A stretch of DNA of 64,000 bases. Source: Halalkalibacter alkalisediminis (GTDB lineage: Bacteria; Bacillota; Bacilli; Bacillales; Bacillaceae_D). The notes under the pieces were generated by a model. That model had not been told where the DNA came from. It saw only the letters and a list, made by a program, of their open reading frames with translations, and did not search any database. Of the stretch, positions 35,856-45,900 are shown piece by piece. Both the position numbers and the translations under genes were made by a program. The first letter of the stretch is position 1. Every line of letters starts with the position of its first letter. The stretch is from NCBI RefSeq assembly GCF_028610705.1, contig NZ_JAQQWT010000002.1, forward strand, positions 405,021-469,020, written 5' to 3'.

Positions 35856-35981
35856 CGAAAATTCCTCCTCATCTTACTAGCAGTAACATGTTATCCTATG
35901 CAAGATGAATATCTATGTGTGCCCAGGGAACAGACTTTTGTGATGCCTATTTCCTCTTATTAACCTTCTCCCTGTCAACGT

Positions 35982-36015
35982 AAAAAAGCCAATGAACTCA
36001 ATTGGCCATTGGCTT
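35982..36015 (-). terminator. Terminator after scpB
   Basis: On the minus strand AAGCCAATG and CATTGGCTT pair around 12 bases; six T follow. Confidence 0.88.
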
Positions 36016-36022
36016 GTCCTTT

Positions 36023-36610
36023 CTATTCTGTTTCAAGAGTTTCCTCAAATTTACTAAAGAAAAGATCAGCTTCATCCTCTAAATAAGACTCATCGATATT
36101 TTCTGGCAACGGCGGTAATTCATCTAAATTTCTTAATCCAAAATGATCTAAGAAGAATTTTGTCGTTCCATACAAGATCGGCCTCCCTGGTCCTGGTGCC
36201 CTGTCCACTTCTTTAATGAGCAATTTCGATGATAGCGTATGAATCGATCGGTCAGACTTCACACCGCGTATTTCATCGATTTCCATTCGAGTAATCGGTT
36301 GGCGGTAGGCTATGATGGCCAATGTCTCAAGAGCTGCCTGAGAAAGGCTCGAATGCAAAGGTGAAGTAGCCATTTTTTTAAAGTAAGGAGCGTGCTCCGG
36401 CTTCGTCGTTAAACGAAACGCACCCGCAACTTCAACAATTTGCAAACCACGTTGTTGTTCTTTAAACAACAATTGCAGAGAGTACATCACTTCTGAGATT
36501 GTTTCTGGCTCTACCTCTATAATGGTTGCCAGATCAGCTGTTGACAAACCTTCATCTCCTGCCACAAATAACAATCCCTCAATAGTTGCTTGAAGTTCTT
36601 GAACTGTCAA
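36023..36610 (-). CDS. scpB: Segregation and condensation protein B
   Basis: A 195-residue winged-helix (kite) subunit of the SMC-ScpAB condensin complex, which organises and segregates the chromosome. Conserved pieces: IEGLLFVAGDEGLS start, LSQAALETLAIIAYRQPITRMEIDEIRG cut here to its first part LSQAALETLAIIAYRQ, and GRPILYGTTKFFLDHFGL. The start is TTG behind AGGAGGG. It overlaps the end of scpA by 32 nt, which indicates coupling. Confidence 0.95.
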   Translation of the reverse strand: MTVQELQATIEGLLFVAGDEGLSTADLATIIEVEPETISEVMYSLQLLFKEQQRGLQIVEVAGAFRLTTKPEHAPYFKKMATSPLHSSLSQAALETLAIIAYRQPITRMEIDEIRGVKSDRSIHTLSSKLLIKEVDRAPGPGRPILYGTTKFFLDHFGLRNLDELPPLPENIDESYLEDEADLFFSKFEETLETE

Positions 36611-37367
36611 TGTGGATTCCCTCCTCTATTCTGTATATCATGATGTCAGAAAAATTCATCGTCTGTTCACAGCGAATGGCTTTTGTTTTCATTAGTTCCA
36701 AAATAGCCAGAAAGCTCACGACAACATGCCCCCTATCTGGTACCGGAAATAAATCGTAAAAACGGCAAAAACCTTTAAATCGATCTAGTTCACTTAGAAC
36801 TTCTTGCATGCGTTCTTCAATGGAATATTCTTGACTTTTAACGGTTGTCGTCCGTGGAGCTTTTAACTCTTTTCTCTTTAATAATTTTTGATAAGCACTA
36901 AGCATATCGAACAAAGAAACCCCTTGTATAGCAATATCTCTTCGTTCTTCATCAGTTATAAAGGGTTCAAGGTCTTCAGGTGGACGTGTATGTACCAGAC
37001 TTCGCTCTTGTTCCTTTTCTTTCAATTCTGTAGCAGCTTCCTTGTATTTTCTGTATTCAACCAGTTTGAATATCAGCTCTTCACGAGGGTCTTCTTCTTC
37101 CATTTCCCAATCCTCATCAAAAAGCTCCTCCTCTTGTTTTGGGAGAAGCATCTTGCTTTTGATAGCAAGTAATGTTGCAGCCATAACCAAGTACTCACTA
37201 GCAACATCAAGTTCTAATTCTTGCATCGCATGTATATAGGTTAAATATTGATCGGTAATAACAGCAACTGGAATATCATAAATATCAACCTCTGCTTCAT
37301 TAATCAAATGCAAAAGAAGATCAAGAGGTCCTTCAAACAAATCAAGCTTTACACTATAGGGATTCAT
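36579..37367 (-). CDS. scpA: Segregation and condensation protein A
   Basis: A 262-residue kleisin subunit of condensin. LFEGPLDLLLHLINEAEVDI at about residues 9-28 is the classical start; TFSFLAILELMKxKAI-type end is seen as VVSFLAILELMKTKAI. It bridges SMC heads together with ScpB. I chose the second ATG (MNPYSVKL) with GGTGG upstream; the first ATG seven codons earlier has no site. The gap upstream of 137 bases divides it from the divergent ypuF gene. Confidence 0.95.
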   Translation of the reverse strand: MNPYSVKLDLFEGPLDLLLHLINEAEVDIYDIPVAVITDQYLTYIHAMQELELDVASEYLVMAATLLAIKSKMLLPKQEEELFDEDWEMEEEDPREELIFKLVEYRKYKEAATELKEKEQERSLVHTRPPEDLEPFITDEERRDIAIQGVSLFDMLSAYQKLLKRKELKAPRTTTVKSQEYSIEERMQEVLSELDRFKGFCRFYDLFPVPDRGHVVVSFLAILELMKTKAIRCEQTMNFSDIMIYRIEEGIHIDSSRTSSNY

Positions 37368-37504
37368 CTTACCACCACTAGCATTCATAATTTACACTAG
37401 GTGAAATTATACCATAATTTCACCTAGTGGGATATCATACAAGATAACATTACATAATTATGATAGACTAGGTTTAGTAAAAACTGTAAAAGGAGATTTC
37501 CATC

Positions 37505-38035
37505 ATGTATCCAACCGCCTATTTAGATTACCTTATTTACTTTCATGTTGACCGCGACTACTTTGAATGTCATGAAATATTAGAAGAGCATTGGAAAAAG
37601 CAGCCTGCAACTAACCGGCAACCACACTGGGTTGGACTTATCCAAATCGCTGTAGGCCTGTATCATCACAGAAGAGGAAACATGATCGGGGCCATACGTA
37701 TGTACAACAAAGCGTTACAGACCGTTTCGCTTCAAGCGAATGCCCTAAGTCATCTCGGACTTGATGTAGATGAACTTATCCTTCTATTAAACAAGCAGAT
37801 TAAGCTTGCTGAGACTCCGGAAGAACCTTTTGTTGATCTTAATTTACCCTTAGATGATTCAACGCTTTTAGCTCTGTGTGTAGATAGATCCGAGCAACTT
37901 GAAAAAAAATGGATCTTTACCGCTTCACCCTATATCGACAAAGCCTTAATTCACAAACATCGTGACAGAAATCGCGAAGATGTAATTAATGAGCGTCTTC
38001 ATCAACTCCAACTAAAACTGAAAAAAAGGCAGTGA
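37505..38035 (+). CDS. ypuF: DUF309 protein YpuF
   Basis: A 176-residue protein with the DUF309 core: YFHVDRDYFECHEILEEHWK at residues 11-30 and WVGLIQIAVGLYHHRRGNM near residue 42. The HxCHE/EEHW motif resembles a metal-binding site. Function unknown. B. subtilis ypuF is at the same place beside scpA. ATG behind AAGGAG. Its stop lies in the stem of a terminator shared with ribT. Confidence 0.85.
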   Translation: MYPTAYLDYLIYFHVDRDYFECHEILEEHWKKQPATNRQPHWVGLIQIAVGLYHHRRGNMIGAIRMYNKALQTVSLQANALSHLGLDVDELILLLNKQIKLAETPEEPFVDLNLPLDDSTLLALCVDRSEQLEKKWIFTASPYIDKALIHKHRDRNREDVINERLHQLQLKLKKRQ

Positions 38036-38055
38036 GTATATCACCTGCCTTTTTG
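38021..38055. terminator. Bidirectional terminator between ypuF and ribT
   Basis: AAAAAGGCAG and CTGCCTTTTT pair around 11 bases. The left arm lies in the last codons of ypuF. A-runs and T-runs on each side let it serve both strands. Confidence 0.88.
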
Positions 38056-38080
38056 AGGATAACGTTCAACTGTTCTCCTT

Positions 38081-38434
38081 TTAACTAGTCTTCTCTTCTC
38101 CTTGACAAGCTAACATAAAAGCCTCAGTCTCTTTTGTTGGCAGCAACTCACATGGAATAACACTTCTTAATTCATGTAGAATCATTTTGCCGATCCCTTC
38201 TTGTCTGAAGGAAGGATTCACACATAAATGCTGCAAATACGCAAACTGACCTTCAATTGAAATCCCAGCAACCCCAACAAAATCATCTTCTTTCCATAAA
38301 TAAAGCTTCCAATCTGGGTCGTTTTCATATCGTTCCATTGTTTTCAGAAGTTTTTTGACGTCTTTCTCATTTGGCATAAAAGAAAGCAGTCCCATTGCAA
38401 TTTTTTGATTAATTGGTTTATAAGGTATAAGCAT
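38081..38434 (-). CDS. ribT: GNAT-type protein RibT
   Basis: A 117-residue protein with the RibT hallmark IAMGLLSFMPNEKDVKKL at residues 12-29 and an acetyl-CoA-binding-type loop RQEGIGKMILHELR near residue 80. RibT belongs to the riboflavin locus in Bacillus; it has a GNAT fold, and its exact substrate is not settled. GAGAGG precedes ATG. A 317-base gap that includes the rib terminator separates it from ribH, so it probably has its own promoter. Confidence 0.88.
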   Translation of the reverse strand: MLIPYKPINQKIAMGLLSFMPNEKDVKKLLKTMERYENDPDWKLYLWKEDDFVGVAGISIEGQFAYLQHLCVNPSFRQEGIGKMILHELRSVIPCELLPTKETEAFMLACQGEEKTS

Positions 38435-38660
38435 GATAGACCTCTCACGTTTCTAACCCACTTACGGGCTGATTTCGTATGCGCTTTCACCACAATATAT
38501 TTTACCATATTTTATTTAGTTTTGGATCGTTTTTTTACATTTCGCCTCTTCTAATCTACTTTATGCTAAGAGTGACTAAAATGTTTCTCAAATTCAACAT
38601 TGATTTTTTATATTTTGTTACAAAATTGAAGTAGTATTTGTAATAGGTACATTAAATTTT

Positions 38661-38705
38661 AAAAAAGAAAAAGGAGATGCTAGCCTAAGCTAGTGCATCT
38701 CCTTT
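38661..38705 (-). terminator. Terminator of the riboflavin operon
   Basis: GGAGATGC-TAGC pairs with GCTA-GCATCTCC around four bases and A-rich/T-rich flanks follow on the minus strand (TTTTTCTTTTTT). The rest of the gap 38435-38751 is AT-rich with no gene. Confidence 0.88.
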
Positions 38706-38751
38706 CATGTCTCTCACCTAAATGAAAAAATTAACATGATATAATAAACGA

Positions 38752-39222
38752 TTAATTCTCAAAGCTTCTTCCTAAATTCGCCATTTCAATAGCAGCTGTA
38801 GCCGCGTCCCAACCTTTATTACCCGCCTTGGTTCCCGCTCTTTCAACTGCTTGTTCGATTGTATCAGTTGTTAGAACTCCAAAAATAACCGGTTTTCCAG
38901 ATGAAAGCGTTAGAGACGCCACTCCTTTAGCCACTTCGCTACATACAAAGTCAAAGTGCGGCGTTGCTCCGCGGATGACTGTACCTAACGTAATAACAGC
39001 GTCATATTTACCTGTATCAAGCATTTTCTTCGCCGCATATGGAATTTCAAATGCTCCAGGTACCCACGCTACGTCTACATCCTCTTCTTTGATACCATGA
39101 CGCTTAAGCGCATCTTGTGCCCCACCTAATAATTTACTCGTAATGAACTCATTGAATCGCCCTACTACAATCCCTACTTTTAATCCTGTTGCCACTAAGT
39201 GCCCTTCATAAACATGTCCCAT
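38752..39222 (-). CDS. ribH: 6,7-dimethyl-8-ribityllumazine synthase
   Basis: A 156-residue subunit that condenses the ribityl-uracil with 3,4-dihydroxy-2-butanone 4-phosphate to lumazine, the direct precursor of riboflavin. Conserved pieces are [34 protein letters not shown] near residue 54, [20 protein letters not shown] with the catalytic His near residue 88, and [27 protein letters not shown] precedes ATG. It is the last gene of the rib operon, separated from ribBA by 141 bases with two hairpins. Confidence 0.97.
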   Translation of the reverse strand: MGHVYEGHLVATGLKVGIVVGRFNEFITSKLLGGAQDALKRHGIKEEDVDVAWVPGAFEIPYAAKKMLDTGKYDAVITLGTVIRGATPHFDFVCSEVAKGVASLTLSSGKPVIFGVLTTDTIEQAVERAGTKAGNKGWDAATAAIEMANLGRSFEN

Positions 39223-39283
39223 TTACATTTCCTCCTCAAGTGTTTTCCGTTTTATTTTTAAATGTTGATGCGTACTACTATGT

Positions 39284-39361
39284 AGTTGTTCTACTATACT
39301 AGAACAACTTGTAATTCAGTTTATAGTAAAAAGGTAAAGTTCGATCTTTTTACTATAAACT
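39284..39361. promoter_or_regulatory. Two tandem hairpins between ribBA and ribH
   Basis: AGTTGTTCTA and TAGAACAACT (39284-39309) pair perfectly around six bases. Then the 16-base arms AGTTTATAGTAAAAAG and CTTTTTACTATAAACT (39318-39361) pair perfectly around 12 bases. The second ends 2 nt from the ribBA stop. Possible roles are mRNA processing, partial termination or ribH expression control. Confidence 0.7.
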
Positions 39362-39363
39362 CT

Positions 39364-40557
39364 CTAAAAGTGAAGCATGTGGCCTAGTTTTTCTGATTTT
39401 GTTTTTAGGTACTGTTCGTTGTCTTTGTTGTGTGGCAGTTGGAGGGCTACTCGTTCGACGACTTCGAGTTCGTATCCTTTTAAGCCTGTAATTTTACGTG
39501 GATTGTTTGTAAGCAATCGCATTTGCCTTACTCCTAATTCTCGTAAAATTTGAGCTCCGATGCCGTAGTCGCGTAGATCCGCTGGGAATCCTAGTTTTTC
39601 ATTGGCTTCTACTGTATCATAGCCTTCTTCTTGAAGCTTATAGGCTTTCAATTTATTCATTAAGCCGATTCCACGGCCTTCTTGTCGCATATAAAGGAGA
39701 ATTCCACGACCTTCTTGCTCAATTTGAGCAAGAGCTGCATGCAACTGTGGACCACAGTCACAACGATGTGAGCCAAAAACATCTCCTGTCAAACATTCTG
39801 AATGAACACGAACAAGAGTCGGTTCTTCTTCTGTAATTTCTCCTTTTATCAAAGCAACACTTTCTTTGCCATCAATAATGTCAGAGAATCCAACCGCACG
39901 GAAATCTCCAAAATCAGTTGGAAGTTGAATTTCTACTTCACGTTTTACTAATTTATCTTTGCGATGACGATATTTAATTAAATCTTTAATTGTGATCATT
40001 TTCAATTCATGTTCATCTGCAATCTTACGCAACTGTGGAACTCTTGCCATCGTTCCATCTGCATTCATAATTTCACAAATCACACCAGCTGGTTTTGCAC
40101 CGGACAAGCGTGCTAAATCTACTGCTGCTTCCGTATGTCCTGCACGTCTTAATACTCCTCCATTCTTCGCAACAAGAGGAAAAATATGACCAGGACGTTT
40201 GAAATGATGCTTCATTGACTCATCATCAATTAGAGCTCGAACCGTATCCGCTCTTTCTTTCGCCGAAATCCCCGTAGAATTTGTATAATGATCCACACTT
40301 ACTGTAAAAGCAGTACCGTGAGGATCGGTGTTATGATCAACCATCGGTACAAGATCGAGTTGTTTCGCGCGTTCTTCTGTGATCGGTGCACAAACAAGTC
40401 CCCGACCATGCGTTACCATAAAATTAATAACCTCAGGAGTTGTTTTTTCTGCGATGGCTACAAAGTCTCCTTCATTTTCGCGATCTTCATCATCACAAAC
40501 GATAACACAACGACCTTGCATTAACTCATAAATCGCTTCTTCAATCGGATCAAACAT
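39364..40557 (-). CDS. ribBA: Bifunctional 3,4-dihydroxy-2-butanone-4-phosphate synthase / GTP cyclohydrolase II
   Basis: A 397-residue fusion. The N-terminal half (to about 205) makes the four-carbon unit of riboflavin: [20 protein letters not shown] near residue 19 and the [12 protein letters not shown] motif near 147. The C-terminal half opens GTP: zinc cysteines in [20 protein letters not shown] near residue 252, and [17 protein letters not shown] near 285. I chose the ATG at 40557 behind AGAGGAG; frame is open 57 codons further upstream. It is third in ribD-ribE-ribBA-ribH. Confidence 0.97.
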   Translation of the reverse strand: MFDPIEEAIYELMQGRCVIVCDDEDRENEGDFVAIAEKTTPEVINFMVTHGRGLVCAPITEERAKQLDLVPMVDHNTDPHGTAFTVSVDHYTNSTGISAKERADTVRALIDDESMKHHFKRPGHIFPLVAKNGGVLRRAGHTEAAVDLARLSGAKPAGVICEIMNADGTMARVPQLRKIADEHELKMITIKDLIKYRHRKDKLVKREVEIQLPTDFGDFRAVGFSDIIDGKESVALIKGEITEEEPTLVRVHSECLTGDVFGSHRCDCGPQLHAALAQIEQEGRGILLYMRQEGRGIGLMNKLKAYKLQEEGYDTVEANEKLGFPADLRDYGIGAQILRELGVRQMRLLTNNPRKITGLKGYELEVVERVALQLPHNKDNEQYLKTKSEKLGHMLHF

Positions 40558-40609
40558 TTTCGGCTCCTCTTTGTTAACAGTCATTTCTTTCACCATCCTA
40601 TCTTCTATT

Positions 40610-41266
40610 TTATTTATAACCGTGCTCCGATAAAAAACTCTCTGATAGCGAAGAACTAGGCTTCTTTTTAGATTCAAAACGTCTTGAAATAAATTGTTCA
40701 ATGTATTTACTAACCATATCACATTCAATGTTGACGATATCGCCTACACCTTTTAAACCAATAATCGTTTCCTCAATCGTATGTGGAATAATCGAAATCG
40801 TAAAACTTTCCTCATCGACTGCAAAAATCGTTAAGCTCGTTCCATCTACCGCAACAGATCCTTTTTCAATCATGTAATGCTGCAAGTCAGGAGATACCCC
40901 AATTCGGTAGTAAACCGCATTATGTTCTCGCTTCTTCGCTAAAATATTCCCAATGCCATCAACATGTCCAGATACAAAATGTCCTCCAAAACGTCCATTC
41001 GCACTCATTGCACGCTCAAGGTTCACCTTAGACCCTCGCCCAAGACCTTGTAAACTCGTTGCCCTTACTGTTTCCGGCATGACATCCACCGTGAAGAAAG
41101 TAGACTCATAAGAGGTTACGGTCAAACAAACACCATTCACAGAAATGCTGTCACCGAGATGAACGTCTTTCAATACGTGACTGGCACCGATTTTCATTAC
41201 CATGGATTCTCCACTCGAGCGCATTTCCTGAATATTTCCTATCTCTTCTATGATACCCGTAAACAT
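40610..41266 (-). CDS. ribE: Riboflavin synthase alpha subunit
   Basis: A 218-residue enzyme with two homologous lumazine-binding barrels. Barrel 1 has [32 protein letters not shown] and [15 protein letters not shown]; barrel 2 has [17 protein letters not shown]. It converts two lumazines to riboflavin plus the ribityl-uracil. AAAGGAAG precedes ATG, immediately after the ribD stop. The final about 20 residues are extra basic and Ser-rich. Confidence 0.96.
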   Translation of the reverse strand: MFTGIIEEIGNIQEMRSSGESMVMKIGASHVLKDVHLGDSISVNGVCLTVTSYESTFFTVDVMPETVRATSLQGLGRGSKVNLERAMSANGRFGGHFVSGHVDGIGNILAKKREHNAVYYRIGVSPDLQHYMIEKGSVAVDGTSLTIFAVDEESFTISIIPHTIEETIIGLKGVGDIVNIECDMVSKYIEQFISRRFESKKKPSSSLSESFLSEHGYK

Positions 41267-42352
41267 TTATTCACTTCCTTTCACACGCGCCACCACTTTA
41301 ATGTCTTTTCCTATCTTGGTTACTTCGGCTATGTCTAGTTCAAGCGCCTCCTCCACTTCATCAATTCCTTCTCCACCAATCGCAGTCGGTGAAGCATGTC
41401 CCCCAAACAATTTAGGAGCTAAGTAAGTAATAACCTGGTTGACCGCTTTAGCTTTTAAGAAGCTTCCATTTACTTCAGCACCACCCTCAACAAAAAGGGA
41501 TGTCACCCCTTTTGTACCTAGGACCTGTAATATCGATTCAATAGAATCATCAGAGAGCTGAACAATCTCTACACCAAATTTCTCCAACTCTTCTCTCTTC
41601 TTTAAAGAAGGGTCAGCTACTGTCAAAATCCAAGTCGGGGCCTCTTGGTCTTGAACGAGTTTTGCCGATATGGGTGTTCGTAATCTCCGGTCTAGTACAA
41701 CGCGAATCGGATTCCTTCCACCGTTTGCAAGTCGTGTCGTTAAAGAAGGATCATCAGCCAGTACCGTGCCAATTCCGACGAGGATCGCATCATGCGTGTG
41801 CCGATAACGGTGTACATCCTCCCTTGCTTCTGGCCCTGTGATCCATTTGCTTTTTCTAGTTACGGTAGCGGTCTTCCCATCAAGGGTTGTTGCAGATTTC
41901 AACGTGACAAAAGGCTTCACATGTTGGATAAAGTGAAAGAACACTTCATTTAGCGCATCGGCTTTTGGTTTTTCAATTCCAATGACAACGTCCAAACCTG
42001 CTTTTCGCAACTTTTCTATTCCTCTTCCTGCTACTGCAGGATTTGGATCAGTTGTTGCAATAACGACTTTTTTCAGTCCTTTTTCAATAATTAGATCTGC
42101 ACAAGGCGGAGTTTTCCCGTAATGACTACAAGGTTCAAGTGTGACGTAAATGGTTCCACCCGCAGCCTTATCTCCAGCCATATTTAATGCTTGCACCTCG
42201 GCGTGACCTTCTCCAGCTTTCAAATGTGCCCCCATCCCGACGATCGCTCCGTCTTTAACAACAACAGAGCCTACCATTGGATTGGGTGTCGTTTGGCCAC
42301 GTGTGCTCTCTGCAAGTTGCAAAGCAAGTTTCATATAATCAACATCATTCAT
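41267..42352 (-). CDS. ribD: Bifunctional riboflavin deaminase / reductase
   Basis: A 361-residue enzyme. Deaminase domain at residues 1-145 with the zinc motif GEGHAEVQALNMAGD near residue 44 and TLEPCSHYGKTPPCADLI near 70; reductase domain behind it with KSATTLDGKTAT and KWITGPEAREDVHRYRHTHD. It carries out two steps of riboflavin synthesis. I chose the ATG at 42352 behind GTGAGGA. It opens the rib operon after an FMN riboswitch and terminator. Confidence 0.97.
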   Translation of the reverse strand: MNDVDYMKLALQLAESTRGQTTPNPMVGSVVVKDGAIVGMGAHLKAGEGHAEVQALNMAGDKAAGGTIYVTLEPCSHYGKTPPCADLIIEKGLKKVVIATTDPNPAVAGRGIEKLRKAGLDVVIGIEKPKADALNEVFFHFIQHVKPFVTLKSATTLDGKTATVTRKSKWITGPEAREDVHRYRHTHDAILVGIGTVLADDPSLTTRLANGGRNPIRVVLDRRLRTPISAKLVQDQEAPTWILTVADPSLKKREELEKFGVEIVQLSDDSIESILQVLGTKGVTSLFVEGGAEVNGSFLKAKAVNQVITYLAPKLFGGHASPTAIGGEGIDEVEEALELDIAEVTKIGKDIKVVARVKGSE

Positions 42353-42390
42353 ACTATTCCTCACAATCCGTTATTTCATCAACAATACAG

Positions 42391-42420
42391 AAAAAGCCCT
42401 GAGTTTAGTATACTCAGGGC
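42391..42420 (-). terminator. FMN-riboswitch terminator upstream of ribD
   Basis: On the minus strand GCCCTGAGT and ACTCAGGGC pair around seven bases and TTTTTC follows. It lies between the FMN aptamer and ribD, so it is the OFF structure. Confidence 0.9.
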
Positions 42421-42557
42421 CTTGAAAATAAAAGTGTTCACGAAATAAACGTACAATTAATAAATTGCCGTTTAGCCAGTGCCTCTAAAAAAGGATAGAC
42501 TAACCCCTTTATAGAAAAGGTTCTTTTAAAAAACTCAAATAACCTTTAACACTGATT

Positions 42558-42710
42558 CGTTCCTTCTCCCATCCAGACTTTCACTGTCGGTCCCGGATTT
42601 ACACCAGGTCCACCGGCTCTATATACATAGAGCCGGGTCACGGACTAAGAAGCTATTGCTTCATCACCGCCGGTCGGGAGTTCCACCCCGCCCCGAAGGA
42701 AACGACCAAA
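42558..42710 (-). promoter_or_regulatory. FMN riboswitch (RFN element)
   Basis: On the minus strand: CCTTCGGGGCGGGGTGGAAC, CTCCCGACCGGCGGTGATGA, AGTCCGTGACCCGGCTC with a variable stem, GGTGGACCTGGTGTAAATCC and GACAGTGAAAGTCTGGATGG then AGAAGG. These are the RFN core blocks in order. FMN binding is known to cause early termination of the rib transcript. Confidence 0.97.
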
Positions 42711-42902
42711 ATTTGGTCTTATATTAGATTGTGCTTAAATTGTATCTCTATTCGTTGTCATTCGTCAACAAAAAGATCTTAAGTAATAGTAAATGAAATT
42801 TAATCTACTTAATAACGTCAAGTACCAAGCATCCCGATACCGGACTTGCATGTAACATGTTATCATGGTGACATAGTTATTGTTTTAAGGAGGACCCTTT
42901 TC

Positions 42903-45900
42903 ATGCATGTTTCATGGCTATCAGCTACATTTATTTTATCGATTGCTAGTACCCAAGCAACTTTTAATAGAGGAATTAATTATCATCGATTAGGAAAAAT
43001 TTCAGATTTAACTTATGATTCCCGTCTCCAAACATACTCTGCCGTTGTTGATGGATCTTTGCTTTATGAATGCGAAGTGAAAATACACGGACCAGAACAA
43101 ATTGATTATTCTTGTGATTGTGAAGCAGCTGCCACCTATCCGGGTGCATGTAAACATATTATTGCCATGTTGTATGAAATCAAAGACGGCTCTAACGAAA
43201 TCGTAGCCCCCGTGTTAGAAGCGCCACAGGCCAGTAGCATCCTGCTACAAAGGTTTCGAGATACGACTTTTGAAGAAGCTCATTTTACTTCTATTCAAAA
43301 GGAAGAACTGCTGGTCGAGTATGAAGTCATCTTCTCATATGCACCAAGCTTTAAAGAACATATCATTGACAAAATTGAGCTAAAATTAAAAGTTGGATCC
43401 AAACGTATGTATGTCGTAAGAGATATTGAAGAGTTTATTCAAGCTTGGATGGAGAAACAACCCTATACATTCACTCCAAATTTTCGTTATGATCCATCCG
43501 TTCATGTTTTTCATAAACGCGATGTGGCCATTTTTCAACAGCTGTATACTCATTTGGCTATTCAAGCTACACAGCAACAATCTTATTATTATAAGCCACA
43601 TCAAAAACGTTCATTAGAAATTCCTGCCGTCAGCCTACATTCTCTTTTAGAGAAGTTAAAAGAGGTTTCTTTCTCCTATACAATTGGTGGCTATCAATCA
43701 AAGAACGTCAAAATTGAACCACTTGACAGGCAAAGACTGTTTCAGTTTTCACTACAAGAATCCCTGGATCAAGAGAACGTTATTGAGTTAATCAGTTTAA
43801 ATGCTTCTGATTTTGATTTTGCAGAAGAGGAATACCGAATACTTTTACGCGCAAATAAAATCTATCAATTAACTAGTGCTCAAGCAAAAGAAATTCAAAT
43901 TATCGGAGAACAACACTCCAATGATGAAGTGATGGATGTCATTCCAAAAGAGCAGTTAGAAGCTTTCTGTTCTTACGTTCTTCCTGCCTTGTCTACGATT
44001 GGACAAGTTAATATGTCTGAGTCTTTGCGACAATCGATCGAAACAAAACCACTAAAAGCGAAATTCTTTCTCGACATTGATAATGGCATATTAACGGGAC
44101 GTGTATCCTTTGAATACGGAGAACACACTCGTAATCCATTTGGTGAAGACGACGATCTAGATCAAGATATAATCGTTACGCGAGATGTCCGAAAAGAAGA
44201 GTTAATTTTAGAGATAATTCGCCGTACTGATTTTTCCATTGAGGACGGACAACTGAAATTATCGACTTGGGATACAATTATCCCCTTTCTTTTTGAGGAA
44301 CTCTCATCTTTACAAAATGAACTTGATGTCTATACGACTGCTTCCGTCAAAAAGGTTATTGCTACACCAGCATCGACTCCATCTGTACAATTAGATGTCA
44401 ATTCAGAGACCAATTGGCTTGATTTAACGTTTTCCATTGACGGTATTCCGGAAGAAGACATTATGAATGTCCTGCGCGCTTTGCAAACGAATACGAAGTA
44501 TTACAAACTGACTTCTGGAGCTTACTTACAACTAAATCATGACAGGTTCGATTCAATGAAACAAGTGATTCAAACCGTCTCTTCTCCTAAACAAGCTTTG
44601 CAAAAAGAAATGGTGATTCCTTTACATAAAGCTTTTGAATTAGAAAAAGACAAAAGCTCGACAAAAATCTCGAAACAACTGCATCAACTTTTGTCTGACA
44701 TTCAATCACCTGAATTTAGTGATTGGAAACTCCCTTCAGACTTTCACGCAGAACTACGAGAATACCAAGTCAATGGGTATCGTTGGTTGCGAACATTAGC
44801 TCAAGTTGGACTTGGTGGAATCTTAGCCGATGATATGGGACTTGGAAAGACCGTTCAAACGATTGCCTTTTTGCAAGCTGAGAAAGAAGCACGCTCTTCA
44901 TTTCAATCATTGATTGTCGCTCCTGCTAGTCTCATTTATAACTGGGAAAAAGAAATTGCGAAGTTCGCTCCTACGTTAAACACCGTTGTAGTCACGGGAG
45001 CCAAACAAGCTCGTAAAGACTTACTGACCGATAATCCGGCTGCTGATGTCTTTATCACCTCCTACCCACTCATCCAGCGAGATGGTGATATTTATGAGTC
45101 TGTTTTATTTCAAACGATTATTCTTGATGAAGCACAAGCAATAAAAAATGAAACAACAAAAACAACGAAGGCTGTACGATCATTGCGTGGGAATAGTTGT
45201 TTTGCCTTGAGTGGAACGCCGATTGAGAATCATCAAGATGAGCTATACTCGATCTTTCACAGTCTCTTACCTGGAATGCTTGGGACGAAAAAACAGTTTA
45301 AAGAATTGGAAAATGACGTGATAGCCAAACGGGTTCGTCCCTTTATCTTGCGTAGACTTAAAAAGGATGTTTTATCTGAGTTACCAGATAAAATAGAGTC
45401 CGTTCAATATACAGACCTAAGTGCGGACCAAAAGAAAATGTATGTCGCCCAAGTTAAACAATTAACCAATGACGTCAACGAAGCGATCACAAGCAATCAA
45501 TTCCAACAAAAACGAATTGAAATATTAGCTGGATTAACGCGACTCAGACAAATCTGCTGCCACCCTAACTTAATCAGTCAAGACGCCGTTTATCAATCTG
45601 GTAAAATGGAACGATTAATGGAATATGTGGAGGAAGGCTTACAATCTGGTCAACGGATGGTGATTTTTTCTCAATTCACTTCGATGCTCCGTCTCATTAA
45701 AGATTCATTTGATGACAATAGTTGGACTTATCATTATTTAGATGGTCAAACTCCACCTAAACAGCGGGTTGAGATGGCGGAAAAGTTTAATAACGGCGAG
45801 AAATCCCTCTTTTTGATTTCCCTAAAAGCCGGAGGCACAGGACTTAATTTAATTGGCGGTGATACCGTGATTTTATATGATACATGGTGGAATCCAGCGA

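Noticed and set aside
37042..37239. Ser-rich plus-strand frame opposite scpA
   Set aside because: Mirror of Glu/Asp-rich scpA codons; no ribosome binding site.
40557..40728. Upstream 57-codon extension of ribBA
   Set aside because: The ATG at 40557 has a good AGAGGAG site and matches the usual RibBA start; the upstream part has no family similarity.
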